From JBMZCV01 sp049613665 (GTDB lineage: Bacteria > Bacteroidota > Bacteroidia > Chitinophagales > UBA2359): DNA of 64,000 nt. The notes below the pieces were generated by a model. The model saw nothing but the letters and a program-made list of their open reading frames with translations, ran no database searches and was not told where the DNA came from. A program made the translations under genes and the position numbers. Below are positions 15,855 to 24,671 of the stretch, piece after piece; positions within the stretch are counted from its first letter, which is position 1, and each line of letters opens with the position of its first letter. The stretch spans positions 1 to 64,000 of the forward strand of contig JBMZCV010000002.1 in the NCBI GenBank assembly GCA_049613665.1. The letters are read 5' to 3'.

Positions 15855-16586
15855 TTAAATATTTTCTTTTTCTTCTAAATCATTTAGAGCCATTTCTGCC
15901 GATACATTTTCGGGGTGAAATGGCGAATTGGCTTGATGAATAGCAATAGAACGTTTGGCATCATATATAGAAAGATATAGAATCGCTATTGAAATTAGCC
16001 CAAGAAAAGCATAACTATTGAGCATTAAGAAAAAGTCGTAAGCACCATGTAACAAAATTGCAAAAAACAAACCTTGTAATAATAATTTGCTTCTGTTGGC
16101 ATAATCAAATTTTGCCAAACCTACATAATAGCCCATAATAATTCCGAAAGCTGCATGAGCTGGAACTGCTGTAAACATTCGCAAAATGGCTACTTCTAAG
16201 CCTCCTGCTTGCACATATAGCAAGTTCTCGAAGGTAGCAAACCCCATACCAATCATTACGGCATAAATAATACCATCATAAGGTTCGTTAAATTCTTTGT
16301 GTGGATACATCACAAATCTCAAAAATAGAAATTTAGCCAACTCCTCCGACAAAGCCACTACGCCAAAAGCATAGACCATAATGGACGGCCAAGTGTAAGC
16401 TTCGTCTAAACCTAAAAACTCGCCAAAATAACCACCAGCTAAGGCTGGCACAACACTAAAAACGCCTAGCAAAAACGCCATTAATAGCAATTTAGGCGGC
16501 TCTTTTTCGTGTTGGTCTTTCGTATAAATATACCAAATAATGGCTGCACTTGGTGCAACTGCTAGTGCTAACAAAAGAAGTATCAT
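15855..16586 (-). CDS. prsW: PrsW family intramembrane metalloprotease-like protein
   Basis: A 243-residue polytopic inner-membrane protein with about eight hydrophobic segments. The PrsW family motifs are present: SEELAKF (Glu81-Glu82), FENLLY (119-124) and the later His in PAHAAFG (144), which form the active site related to CAAX-type proteases. In Bacillus, PrsW starts cleavage of anti-sigma factor RsiW; in Bacteroidota the target is unknown and no anti-sigma gene is adjacent. The C-terminal tail is acidic (NDLEEKEN). It stands alone between the SurA-like lipoprotein and a GT2 gene. Confidence 0.88.
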   Translation of the reverse strand: MILLLLALAVAPSAAIIWYIYTKDQHEKEPPKLLLMAFLLGVFSVVPALAGGYFGEFLGLDEAYTWPSIMVYAFGVVALSEELAKFLFLRFVMYPHKEFNEPYDGIIYAVMIGMGFATFENLLYVQAGGLEVAILRMFTAVPAHAAFGIIMGYYVGLAKFDYANRSKLLLQGLFFAILLHGAYDFFLMLNSYAFLGLISIAILYLSIYDAKRSIAIHQANSPFHPENVSAEMALNDLEEKENI

Positions 16587-16727
16587 AGATGAAAATTGAT
16601 GTTTTTAGAAGAATGATAACATAAAAAAAGGGTTTTCTACTTTTTCGCTCATAAAGATGGCAAGCAAAGGTAAAAGTTCTAAACGTATTTTAGGTAATTA
16701 ATGAATAAAACATTTTTATGAAGACAC

Positions 16728-18044
16728 TTATTTTTTATCATTTTTTTGCTGTATGTCTTTTATGCTAATGTGATGTTTTTTTTCTGTTATCATAAAATCA
16801 GTATTGAGCTTTCGAATTTGAAGCAAGGCCAATATCTGATTTAATACGAAAAAAGGCAAACCCCAGAGCGATTGCCAAATGACTTTTGGTGCTTTTGCAA
16901 GATACAAAACCGCAAAAAAATTGATGACAAAAGCAAAAAGAGCTAATAACAAATATCCTGCAAAAAATGTTGCTCCCAAAAGAATATCAACGCCAGCCAA
17001 AGCTACTGCACCTAAAATAAGTATGAAAAATGGAGGAAATAAGGTAGTGCCACCAAACAAAAATTGATTCCAATTCCTATTTTTCGCTCCTTGCCACAAC
17101 ATATTTGCGGCTGTTTTGGCATGTTGAAAATACGAAAAAATCCATCTTGCTCGCTGTCGTTCCACTTGCTTTGCCGAACTCACTTTTTCGTCAAAAACAA
17201 TGGCATTTTTTGCGAAAGCGATGCGATAATTTTGAGCAACTAGAAAATTTTGTAAAATATTGTCTTCTGCTACAATGACTTTATCGGTTGCCAAATCTTT
17301 GAAAATTTCATCGCTATCCAAATATTTTTGATACAACTCAGTGTCAATCATCATAGCCGAGCCAGCAACTGCCGAAGAACCACCCAACTGAAAGGGTACA
17401 AAACGACCTGTGTAGTTGGCATACAGTTCGCTAATAGAATCGGCACAAGCATAAATAGTTTCCAAATTTTTGGCAGTTCGTTGGCCTTGAACAGCCTTGT
17501 AGCCAGCCTGAAAATACTGGTTTGCGATAGCCAAAAAGTCGGGAACAGCAAGATTATCAGGGTCAAAAATAATGATAGCTTCATGGTCTTGCCTAAAATT
17601 TGCAATAGCATATTGTATTGACTTTAGTTTTGAACCTAGTTTTTCATTTGGCCGCAATACTAACAAATCGTTGCTCATGGTTTCGTTATATGGCAAGTCG
17701 GTTGTCATTGCTTCACAATCATCTGCTACCAAATAAATGGTATAATGCTCATATTGTTGTTGTAGGAGCGAATCTACAAGTGGCCAACAAATATCTAGCT
17801 GTTTGTAGGCAGTAATGATGCAAGCGAAATGAGCTTTTTTATGGCTTGTTGCTATTTCATTTTTAGCCATTTGTCGTTTTTTTAGTAGCAAAAAAGCGAT
17901 GACAATAATAGGGTGAAATAGCAAAAAAACAATAAAAATGAGATGAATGAGCCACCAAAATAGTTTGAAAATTAGCATAAGAAGTAAGATTTCTAATATG
18001 GCAAGGTAATAAAATTTTATCTTTATTGTCCACTTATATGGCAA
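16728..18044 (-). CDS. membrane glycosyltransferase family 2
   Basis: A 438-residue membrane glycosyltransferase. Two N-terminal membrane helices (about 10-55) precede a GT-A domain: CIITAYKQLD, YLVADDCE, IIFDPDN (DxD-type site), EDNILQNF, and QRARW, which fits the QxxRW motif of processive or polysaccharide-making GT2 enzymes. Three C-terminal membrane helices follow near 320-410. It should transfer sugar on the cytoplasmic face, probably with export of the product. No partner gene for a synthase operon lies next to it. Confidence 0.88.
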   Translation of the reverse strand: MPYKWTIKIKFYYLAILEILLLMLIFKLFWWLIHLIFIVFLLFHPIIVIAFLLLKKRQMAKNEIATSHKKAHFACIITAYKQLDICWPLVDSLLQQQYEHYTIYLVADDCEAMTTDLPYNETMSNDLLVLRPNEKLGSKLKSIQYAIANFRQDHEAIIIFDPDNLAVPDFLAIANQYFQAGYKAVQGQRTAKNLETIYACADSISELYANYTGRFVPFQLGGSSAVAGSAMMIDTELYQKYLDSDEIFKDLATDKVIVAEDNILQNFLVAQNYRIAFAKNAIVFDEKVSSAKQVERQRARWIFSYFQHAKTAANMLWQGAKNRNWNQFLFGGTTLFPPFFILILGAVALAGVDILLGATFFAGYLLLALFAFVINFFAVLYLAKAPKVIWQSLWGLPFFVLNQILALLQIRKLNTDFMITEKKHHISIKDIQQKNDKK

Positions 18045-18057
18045 GTTTGCTTACCAA

Positions 18058-18091
18058 TAGGCTTGTTTAGATTTTGTTTTTGGTGTTTTTT
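18058..18091 (+). repeat. dispersed repeat family D, copy 1
   Basis: AGGCTTGTTTAGATTTTGTT and the following T-rich bases match 38249-38286 and 41285-41322 (consensus GAGGCTGTTTARATTTTGTT then TTTGATGCTGAAAAAGCT). The 3' part is altered here. Confidence 0.45.
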
Positions 18092-18121
18092 TTAAGGCAA
18101 AAAATAAAACTCATTTTTTTT

Positions 18122-18298
18122 TTAACCACCACAACCTATTAGTCTATCAAAATTATCTTTTTTAGGTTTTTCGATGATTTCGCTTTCGCTTTTATCATTT
18201 TTATCAATATTTTCGGCTTGTTTTTTGTTCCATTCTGCCAACCATTTTTCAGCTTTTTTTTCTTTTTCTTGCAGTTGCAATAGTCTTTCTACATTCAT
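18122..18298 (-). CDS. small charged helical protein ending GCGG
   Basis: Starting at the internal ATG (18298), the frame gives 58 residues: MNVERLLQLQEKEKKAEKWL, a short Lys/Glu-rich helix, and the sharp ending FDRLIGCGG. The upstream in-frame ATG at 18370 would add 24 residues of poor composition, so I prefer the shorter form. A Gly-Cys-Gly-Gly C-terminus on an otherwise simple helix is distinctive and looks conserved in style, but I cannot name the family. The run of T before the ATG on the plus strand corresponds to an A-rich leader, consistent with translation. Confidence 0.5.
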   Translation of the reverse strand: MNVERLLQLQEKEKKAEKWLAEWNKKQAENIDKNDKSESEIIEKPKKDNFDRLIGCGG

Positions 18299-18944
18299 TT
18301 CAATAGTTATTTTATGGTTATTTGGTGCATAATATTTCTTTGTCAAAAAAATGATTTTTGCAAAAAACAAAAAGTTATTACAATATTTAGCTCACCTTTT
18401 TGCTAAAATAAAGACATAAAAAAGCTATTTTTATTTAGTATAAAATAAAAAATATTTGCATATATAACTTATTCAAAATAGGCAAGCTAAAGATTAAAAA
18501 ACGTATTTAACACAATTTTTACTAATAAATGACATTTTTTTAGTAATATTCAATGCGTATTTTTTTTGAAAAAAATAAATAAAAAATACTTAGTTGTAAT
18601 TTATAAATTACTCATTACTAACGCAAAATATAGTGTTTTAATTTTGTTTTGGTAAAAAAACAATATACATAAATATCAAGCTATGTTTTATTATCGTATA
18701 GCTATTAAACATTCTTTTTTTTCATTTATCTATAAAAAGATGTTGAGTTTTGACAAAAAAAGCTGATTGTCTGTTATTTGTATATAGAAAAAATGGTTAT
18801 TTGAACAAAAAACGCCTTTTCAACTTCAACTTATAGATTATATTTGTTATAGTAACTTATTGCAAATTGGTATTATTTTTGTCACTCCTTATATATAAAA
18901 CCTAAATCTTAACTAAATTAAAAAACATTAAAATATACATTTGT
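18299..18944. other. gene-free AT-rich upstream region of the porE-like gene
   Basis: About 645 bp of very AT-rich DNA with many A- and T-runs. Two matches to TAnnTTTG (TAATTTTG at 18639-18646, TATTTTTG at 18874-18881) are possible promoters. No coding frame or dispersed repeat copy was recognised. Confidence 0.6.
18874..18881 (+). promoter_or_regulatory. candidate -7 promoter box for the porE-like gene
   Basis: TATTTTTG matches TAnnTTTG 64 bp upstream of the ATG, giving a leader of about 55 nt. A TTTG at 18843-18846 is 27 bp upstream, longer than the usual spacing, so the -33 box is not convincing. Confidence 0.35.
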
Positions 18945-21890
18945 ATGAGAAATATAAGACTCGCTTCCTTGCTCATGCTACTCTTGTGCATTTCGATTGC
19001 ATTGCAAGCTCAAGATTCTCGCCTAAAGAAAGCCAATCAAATGTTTGAGGAATTTTCTTTTCCAGAAGCAGCCGAACAATACAAAAAAATGTTGTCGAAA
19101 TCAGACGACATTCCAGAAGCTAAAATTCAGCTTGCAGAATGTTATAGACTTATGAATATGCCTGTTGAAGCAGAATATTGGTTCGAACAGGTGGTTGATT
19201 TGCCTGAGAGTGAGCCTGTTCACAAATATTATTATGGGTTGTCGCTGAAAGCAAATGGCAAATTTGACCAAGCTAGGCAAATGTTTATGGAATATGCTCA
19301 ACTTGTGCCTGCGGACTCTCGTGGTTTGCGACAGGTAGAAGCTTGTGAGCAGGCCAATTACTTTTTGACAGACCCTGGAATTTATGAAGTATCGCTGGCA
19401 GCTAATGTGAATAGCGAAAAAGGCGATTTTGGCCCTGCTTTTTTTAAAGACGGCATTGTATATGCTTCTGAAAGCAATGTGAAAAGTTCTGACCAAATTT
19501 ATAATTGGACGGAAGCTCCTTTCCTTGATTTGTTTTATGCCGAACAAGATGGCGATAATGCTTCTGCCCTTGGCAAACCCGAAATTTTTAAGGGAAAAGT
19601 AACTTCGTGGCTGCATGAGGGTACTGTAACATTTACAGAAGATAATCAAACCATGTATTTTACTAGAAATAGCTACAACAAAGGAAAAATAGGCTATGAT
19701 AGTGAAGAAAAAATAAAAACAGTAAATTTGCAGATTTATCGCTCAAAAGCTAATGGCGACAAATGGGGCGATGTGCAAGGTGTTTCTTTCAACAATGATG
19801 ATTATTCGGTCGGACATCCTGCTTTGAGTTCTGATGGACAAGCTTTGTATTTCGTTTCGGATATGCCTGGTGGCTATGGTATGACTGATATTTATGTGAG
19901 TTATAAAAATGGTGAAGACTGGGGAACGCCAGAAAATTTAGGCCCTGAAATCAATACGGAAGGCGAAGAAATGTTTCCTTATATCGCAAAAGATGGAACG
20001 CTTTATTTCGCTTCTGACGCATTAGCTGGCTTGGGTGGTTTAGATATTTTTTCGTCTAGCTATGATGATGGCATCTGGACAGCTCCCGAAAATTTGCGTT
20101 ACCCTATCAATACCAATGGCGATGATTTTGCTTTTATTATTGATGAAACAAACGAAAAAGGTTATTTTTCTTCTAATCGCCCTGGCGGAAAAGGAAATGA
20201 CGATATTTATAGCTTTGCGAAGCTCAAAAACGTAATGACAGGTGTGGTAGTAGATTGCGAAACGCAAGAACCCATTGAAGATGCGTTGGTCGAACTCAAA
20301 GAAAATGGTGTAGTGATGCAAAAACGAACTACTAATAAAAAAGGTGGTTTTACGTTTCCTATTTCTCCAGGCAAAGACTATGAAGTGGTGGCCAGCAAAA
20401 TGGATTATGACGAAGGTTTGCAAGAAATTTCTACCATTGGTATGAGTGGCACACAGATAGAAGTCAAAATTCCTATTTGCCCAGAAGGAAAGAAAAATCA
20501 ATGTCTCGTAACTGGCTTGATTTATAACACAACTTCTGATGAGCCAGTAGCAGGAGCTATCGTAACGCTGACAAACTCTGAAACTAATGAAGAAAAAGTT
20601 TTTACGACAACAGAAGATGGAACGTATGAATTTTATTTAGATCCAGAATCAAATTATGTGTTGCAGGCTACAAAAGAATATTATTTTGCAAAAAGCAAAA
20701 CCATTACAACTGTCGGCCGTGACTGCTCCGACCCTCTGCAAAAAGATTTAGCCATAGATATTGATTTGGTAGAGGTAACAGATGGAGGTAAAGACCCAAA
20801 ACTTGGTCTTGGGCCAAATAATCCAAATAATGGCAATGGCAATAATAATAATAACACAGATTATACACCACTTCCAAAGCCAATTAACATTACTAGTGGA
20901 GACCTCAACCAAAATGCACATATTTTAGACTTGAATCACATCTATTATGACTTTGATAAAGCTTATATTAGAAAAGATGCAAAAGAAGAATTGAATAAAG
21001 TAGTATCGTTTATGACCGACAATCCTGCTTTAGTTTTAGAGTTGCGTTCGCATACAGATGCTCGTGGAACAGAAGAATACAATATTGAACTCTCAGAAAG
21101 ACGTGCACAATCGGCTTTAGAATATATTCTTGGTCGTGGTATTGCTACAAATAGAATTTCGGCAAGAGGTTTTGGCGAAAGTGAGCCTGCCAACCAATGT
21201 GTAGATCATACTACTTGCGAAGACCCTGAACATCAAGACAATAGACGTACTGAGTTTTGGATTATTGGTATCAGAGAAGGTGGTGCTCAACGTAGTTTGC
21301 CTCGTTATTTCTACAAAACAGACCATAATAGAGGCAAAAATTATTATAAAGATGGTGTTTCGAGCAGCTATTCAAATGGAAACGATAATAATAGCTATGC
21401 GGCAGACAGCCATGTTGGACATAATCATAATGAGCATACCAATACAGCAGCAACAAGCACAACTGACTATTATGACCAATACAACACGACAGGTACTGTG
21501 CCAACCGATATAGAGGAAACACATACAGAAACAACTCATGTAGCTCCTACAATTCCAGATTATGACAATGATACACCTACTTTTTATGATACCTCTGAAG
21601 CTGCTCCACCTGCTTCTTTGGTAGCATCAAATACTGATGGCTCATTGAGTTCGGCAGAATACAAAGTGCAATTGGGCGTATATGGAAGCCCAGATATGAC
21701 ACAATTTAATGCACTTGTCGATTTAGGTTTGGTAGATGTAGAAGAAGCAAACGAAAGCTCTAAGAGAGTGCTGATAGGTACTTTTTATGACAAAACAAGT
21801 GCTGATAATGTATTGTATCAAGCAAAACAAAGAGGTTTTGAAGATGCTTTTGTTGTCAAATATCAAAATGGCTTGCGTGTAGGACGCTAG
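18945..21890 (+). CDS. porE: PorE-like T9SS-associated OmpA-family protein with SPOR domain
   Basis: A 981-residue exported protein. Order: signal peptide 1-22 (SLLMLLLCISIALQAQ); TPR-type helices 25-140; PD40/WD40-like propeller about 160-425 (repeated LSSDGQALYFVSD, IAKDGTLYFASD, GYFSSNRPGG); two carboxypeptidase-regulatory-like folds (about 432-515 and 521-605); an Asn-rich linker; OmpA peptidoglycan-binding domain about 660-775 (YYDFDKAYI, LRSHTDARGTEEYN, NRRTEF); a low-complexity His/Thr linker; and a C-terminal SPOR domain about 903-981 (YKVQLGVYGS). PorE, with TPR, propeller, one regulatory domain and OmpA domain, links the type IX secretion machinery to peptidoglycan. The second regulatory fold and the SPOR domain go beyond that plan; SPOR binds denuded glycan strands. 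The orthology is inferred from architecture. It stands alone with its own terminator. Confidence 0.82.
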   Translation: MRNIRLASLLMLLLCISIALQAQDSRLKKANQMFEEFSFPEAAEQYKKMLSKSDDIPEAKIQLAECYRLMNMPVEAEYWFEQVVDLPESEPVHKYYYGLSLKANGKFDQARQMFMEYAQLVPADSRGLRQVEACEQANYFLTDPGIYEVSLAANVNSEKGDFGPAFFKDGIVYASESNVKSSDQIYNWTEAPFLDLFYAEQDGDNASALGKPEIFKGKVTSWLHEGTVTFTEDNQTMYFTRNSYNKGKIGYDSEEKIKTVNLQIYRSKANGDKWGDVQGVSFNNDDYSVGHPALSSDGQALYFVSDMPGGYGMTDIYVSYKNGEDWGTPENLGPEINTEGEEMFPYIAKDGTLYFASDALAGLGGLDIFSSSYDDGIWTAPENLRYPINTNGDDFAFIIDETNEKGYFSSNRPGGKGNDDIYSFAKLKNVMTGVVVDCETQEPIEDALVELKENGVVMQKRTTNKKGGFTFPISPGKDYEVVASKMDYDEGLQEISTIGMSGTQIEVKIPICPEGKKNQCLVTGLIYNTTSDEPVAGAIVTLTNSETNEEKVFTTTEDGTYEFYLDPESNYVLQATKEYYFAKSKTITTVGRDCSDPLQKDLAIDIDLVEVTDGGKDPKLGLGPNNPNNGNGNNNNNTDYTPLPKPINITSGDLNQNAHILDLNHIYYDFDKAYIRKDAKEELNKVVSFMTDNPALVLELRSHTDARGTEEYNIELSERRAQSALEYILGRGIATNRISARGFGESEPANQCVDHTTCEDPEHQDNRRTEFWIIGIREGGAQRSLPRYFYKTDHNRGKNYYKDGVSSSYSNGNDNNSYAADSHVGHNHNEHTNTAATSTTDYYDQYNTTGTVPTDIEETHTETTHVAPTIPDYDNDTPTFYDTSEAAPPASLVASNTDGSLSSAEYKVQLGVYGSPDMTQFNALVDLGLVDVEEANESSKRVLIGTFYDKTSADNVLYQAKQRGFEDAFVVKYQNGLRVGR

Positions 21891-21913
21891 TTTTTTGAGA
21901 AAAAATAAAAATA

Positions 21914-21958
21914 AAAACTGCCTGTAAGTGATACTTTCGCTTGCAGGCAGTTTTTTTT
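21914..21958 (+). terminator. intrinsic terminator after the porE-like gene
   Basis: ACTGCCTGTAAG and CTTGCAGGCAGT form a perfect 12-bp stem with a loop of about 9 nt, flanked by an A-run and followed by T8. Confidence 0.9.
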
Positions 21959-22047
21959 AGAGATGGAATGTTGATGAAATTAACACAATCTATGCAAAAC
22001 AAGACTTAAAGTAAAAGTTGCATTTATAAATTGAAATCCAAGCAGCC

Positions 22048-22452
22048 TTACTTGATACAACAACTATTTTCGGAGCATTTACAATATTTGTAATTGTAGA
22101 TATGAAGCCCAATTATCACTAATGCTGGTATATAAATAAATGTTTTGGGAAATAGCCCTATCTCAAATGTTTCGCTTAGGATAGTGAATAATAGCATTAC
22201 CCAACTACTCCATAATGCTACTTTTATCCATGTACTAGACGAGTTTTTTGTAGCATGAGAAATAGCTATAAATGATATAATTAGAAATAGATAATCAATA
22301 ATTTTCCACCAAATAGGTGTGTCGCTACAACAACTTACTGAGCAAGCTTTAGCAATAAATAGGAATGGTGTTACAGCACAATGAACAAGGCATAGGCTAC
22401 TTGCTACAATACCTATAAAGTCAGGTTTTATTATTTTTTGCAATTGAATCAT
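22048..22452 (-). CDS. MerC-domain membrane protein
   Basis: A 134-residue inner-membrane protein with four predicted helices. IGIVASSLCLVHCAVTPFLF (near 14-33) carries the metal-binding Cys-x2-His-Cys pattern of MerC; a second pair lies at SVSCCSD. The C-terminus is cysteine-rich (YKYCKCSENSCCIK). MerC proteins carry mercury in mer operons, but in Bacteroidota many stand outside mer operons and are thought to handle another metal such as zinc. Here there is no merA, merR or merP. It is divergent from nnr, and the palindrome at 22482-22496 lies 30 bp upstream of its ATG, suggesting metal-responsive repression by a Fur-family protein (inference). Confidence 0.85.
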   Translation of the reverse strand: MIQLQKIIKPDFIGIVASSLCLVHCAVTPFLFIAKACSVSCCSDTPIWWKIIDYLFLIISFIAISHATKNSSSTWIKVALWSSWVMLLFTILSETFEIGLFPKTFIYIPALVIIGLHIYNYKYCKCSENSCCIK

Positions 22453-22481
22453 TTGTAATCTGTTAAATAGATGCTACTAAA

Positions 22482-22496
22482 TACAACAATGTTGTA
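22482..22496. promoter_or_regulatory. palindromic operator candidate 1 (merC side)
   Basis: TACAACAATGTTGTA is a perfect 15-bp palindrome (7-1-7) 30 bp upstream of the merC ATG. It shares the core CAACAATGTTG with operator 2, with centres 38 bp apart. Confidence 0.6.
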
Positions 22497-22511
22497 AAAG
22501 TAGTCAATTTA

Positions 22512-22544
22512 TTTGTAAATGCAACAATGTTGCATTTAATTTTG
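22512..22544 (+). promoter_or_regulatory. candidate promoter of nnr
   Basis: TTTG (22512-22515) and TAATTTTG (22537-22544) are separated by 21 bp, matching the Bacteroidota TTTG-N(19-23)-TAnnTTTG pattern. The leader to the nnr ATG would be about 40 nt. Operator 2 fills the spacer. Confidence 0.6.
22517..22537. promoter_or_regulatory. palindromic operator candidate 2 (nnr promoter spacer)
   Basis: AAATGCAACA and TGTTGCATTT form a perfect 21-bp palindrome around a central A. The size and dyad type suit Fur-family dimers (Zur, Fur, PerR), and it lies between the -33 and -7 boxes of the nnr promoter, a position expected to block RNA polymerase. Confidence 0.6.
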
Positions 22545-22589
22545 TAAAATGAACAAAATTTAAACAATCTCTTACAAAAACTTGAAAAA

Positions 22590-24086
22590 ATGAAAATCCT
22601 AAACGTCGAACAAATAAGAAGCACCGATGCTTTTACCATAAAAAATGAACCCATAGAATCTAGCGACCTCATGGAACGTGCCGCCAATGCTTTTGCCTTA
22701 TGGTTTGTAAAAAACTTCGCAAAACCAGCCAAAATCGCCATTTTTTGCGGCATAGGAAACAACGGTGGCGATGGTTTGGCACTTGCTCGTTTACTATCGT
22801 TGCGACATTTTGAAGTGAGTGTTTACATAGTTCGTTTCAGCGAAAAATGCTCCGCAGACTTTGCGATAAATGAACGAAGATTGCAGCGTTTCAAAGAAAT
22901 TTCAGTCAAAAACATGTATTCCGCAAAAGACTTTCCAACTTTTTTGCCCAAAACAATCATCATTGATGCTTTATTTGGCTCTGGCCTTAGCCGAAAAATA
23001 AGCGGTTTCACAGCCCAAATTATTGAAAAAATAAATGAAACCAACAATACCATTCTAGCCATCGACACACCTTCTGGCCTATATGCCGACAAACACAGCG
23101 AAACCGATTCTGCCATCATCGAAGCAACACATACTGTTAGTTTTGAAATGCCTAAATTGGCTTTTATGCTACCGCAAAATTACAAATATGTAGGCGAATG
23201 GCACACCGTTTCCATAGGTTTGAATGCTGATTTTATCGAAAAACAAGCAACGAACTTCTATTTTTTGACCGAAAAAATCATCAAAAAAATAGAGCGAAAA
23301 AGCCAAAAATTTGCACACAAAGGCACAAACGGGCATACTTTAGTCATTGGCGGCAGCTACGGAAAAATAGGTGCGGTTGTGCTTACAGCTCTCGCAAGCC
23401 TAAAAACAGGTGCTGGTTTAGTAACTGCTTTTGTGCCAAAATGTGGCTATACGATTTTGCAAACTTCGGCAAAAGAAGTGATGTGTTTGACTGCCGAAAA
23501 TGAGAAATATATCGCTGAAATGCCTTTCCACGATTTTAAAAAATACAAAAATTATCGTGCCATAGCTATCGGAATTGGTTTGGGAATGGCCGCCAAAACG
23601 CAAGATTTTTTGCTTTCTTTTTTAGAAAAAATAAAAATGCCATTAGTTTTAGATGCCGATGCTTTGAATATTATCGCAAAAAACAATTGGCTCGAAAAAG
23701 TGCCTAAAAACAGCATTCTCACACCACACCCAAAAGAATTTGAGCGTTTGGCAGGAAAAACCGACAATGAATTTGAGCGTTTAGAACTTTTGCGAAGCCT
23801 ATCAAAAAAGCACGAACTCATCATCATTCTCAAAGGTTCACATACTGCCATATCTTTGCCAAATGGACAATGTTTTTTCAATTCGACAGGCAATTCAGCG
23901 ATGGCCACAGCAGGCAGCGGTGATGTTTTGACAGGCGTAATAGCGGCTTTTGTGTCGCAGGGCTATACTATGACAGAAGCAGCTTTGTTGGGTGTTTTTC
24001 ATCATGGTTTGGCTGGCGATAGAGCAGCAGTAGGCAAAATGGCTATTTCGGCAGGCGATATGTTAGCGTTTTTAAGAGAAATTTAA
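22590..24086 (+). CDS. nnr: bifunctional NAD(P)H-hydrate epimerase / ADP-dependent dehydratase
   Basis: A 498-residue fusion that repairs damaged NAD(P)H: the N-terminal part (about 1-215) epimerises NAD(P)HX, and the C-terminal part (about 225-498) dehydrates the S form using ADP. Visible motifs: CGIGNNGGDGLALARLL (about 52-68) and DALFGSGLSRKISG in the epimerase; HTLVIGGSYGKIGAVVLTAL, TPHPKEFERLAG, LKGSHTAI and GNSAMATAGSGDVLTGVI in the dehydratase. Length is normal. It is divergent from merC. The last 31 bp before the final codons are duplicated at 28226-28256, beyond the SdrD-type gene, implying that the present C-terminal end was created or displaced by an insertion. Confidence 0.95.
   Translation: MKILNVEQIRSTDAFTIKNEPIESSDLMERAANAFALWFVKNFAKPAKIAIFCGIGNNGGDGLALARLLSLRHFEVSVYIVRFSEKCSADFAINERRLQRFKEISVKNMYSAKDFPTFLPKTIIIDALFGSGLSRKISGFTAQIIEKINETNNTILAIDTPSGLYADKHSETDSAIIEATHTVSFEMPKLAFMLPQNYKYVGEWHTVSIGLNADFIEKQATNFYFLTEKIIKKIERKSQKFAHKGTNGHTLVIGGSYGKIGAVVLTALASLKTGAGLVTAFVPKCGYTILQTSAKEVMCLTAENEKYIAEMPFHDFKKYKNYRAIAIGIGLGMAAKTQDFLLSFLEKIKMPLVLDADALNIIAKNNWLEKVPKNSILTPHPKEFERLAGKTDNEFERLELLRSLSKKHELIIILKGSHTAISLPNGQCFFNSTGNSAMATAGSGDVLTGVIAAFVSQGYTMTEAALLGVFHHGLAGDRAAVGKMAISAGDMLAFLREI
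24043..24073 (+). repeat. direct repeat, left copy (3' end of nnr)
   Basis: 31 bp inside the nnr 3' end (CTATTTCGGCAGGCGATATG then TTAGCGTTTTT) are repeated exactly at 28226-28256. The two copies bracket the SdrD-type gene. Confidence 0.9.
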
Positions 24087-24671
24087 GTTTTTGCTCAAAA
24101 ATTTTTGAAAATCTAAAATGCTACTTCCTAATACTTTAACAACTGAATAAATATTTTTGTTGTTGTAAATAATGGCATGTTAAGTATATACTAAAATACA
24201 AATAAAACCTGTGAAAATCTGATTGAATAGGAATGGCATAATTTTTGTCTCTACAAAATTATTAAGTAATCAAGTAGATGTATATTGTAAATCATAAAAT
24301 GTAATATCTTATAAATCAACGCTTTAAAAAAAAACAGTTCTATATTATTAAGTTTTAGCACTTAATATAGTTAAAAGTCAATATGCAATATTTAAAGGAT
24401 AAACAAGAGGGAAATAACACAAAAATAACATATTTAGAAGGTAATATTCTACAAAAAATAAAAGCATGTAATTTAAAAGATATGAGCAGTCAGATAGACT
24501 TATCCTACAAATTGTGGTAGGATAAATCGTCCTATTATTAAATAGTGCATGGCATTTACTAGATACTACTTAAATCAAAAGAAACATATTTAACGAAACA
24601 ACTAAATTTTGGCAAAATTTTACTAGAAATGAAAGTTTCCAAGCCGTATTTAATAAAATTAATTATTTGAA
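24087..24671. other. gene-free region upstream of the SdrD-type gene
   Basis: 585 bp of AT-rich DNA, inside the segment bounded by the nnr-end direct repeats. Apart from GCTAAC-family copy 7 (24498-24558) no feature stands out. Confidence 0.55.
24498..24558 (+). repeat. GCTAAC-family repeat, copy 7, with a replaced stem
   Basis: The tail CTATTATTAAATAGTGCATGG is close to consensus and the flank ACAAATTGTG is kept, but the stem is TTATCCTAC...GTAGGATAA, unrelated in sequence to the GCTAAC stem yet fully self-complementary over 9 bp. Confidence 0.65.

Noticed and set aside
18936..18943. TACATTTG directly before the porE-like ATG as a promoter
   Set aside because: It matches TAnnTTTG, but transcription would start inside the signal peptide codons; the site at 18874 is better placed.
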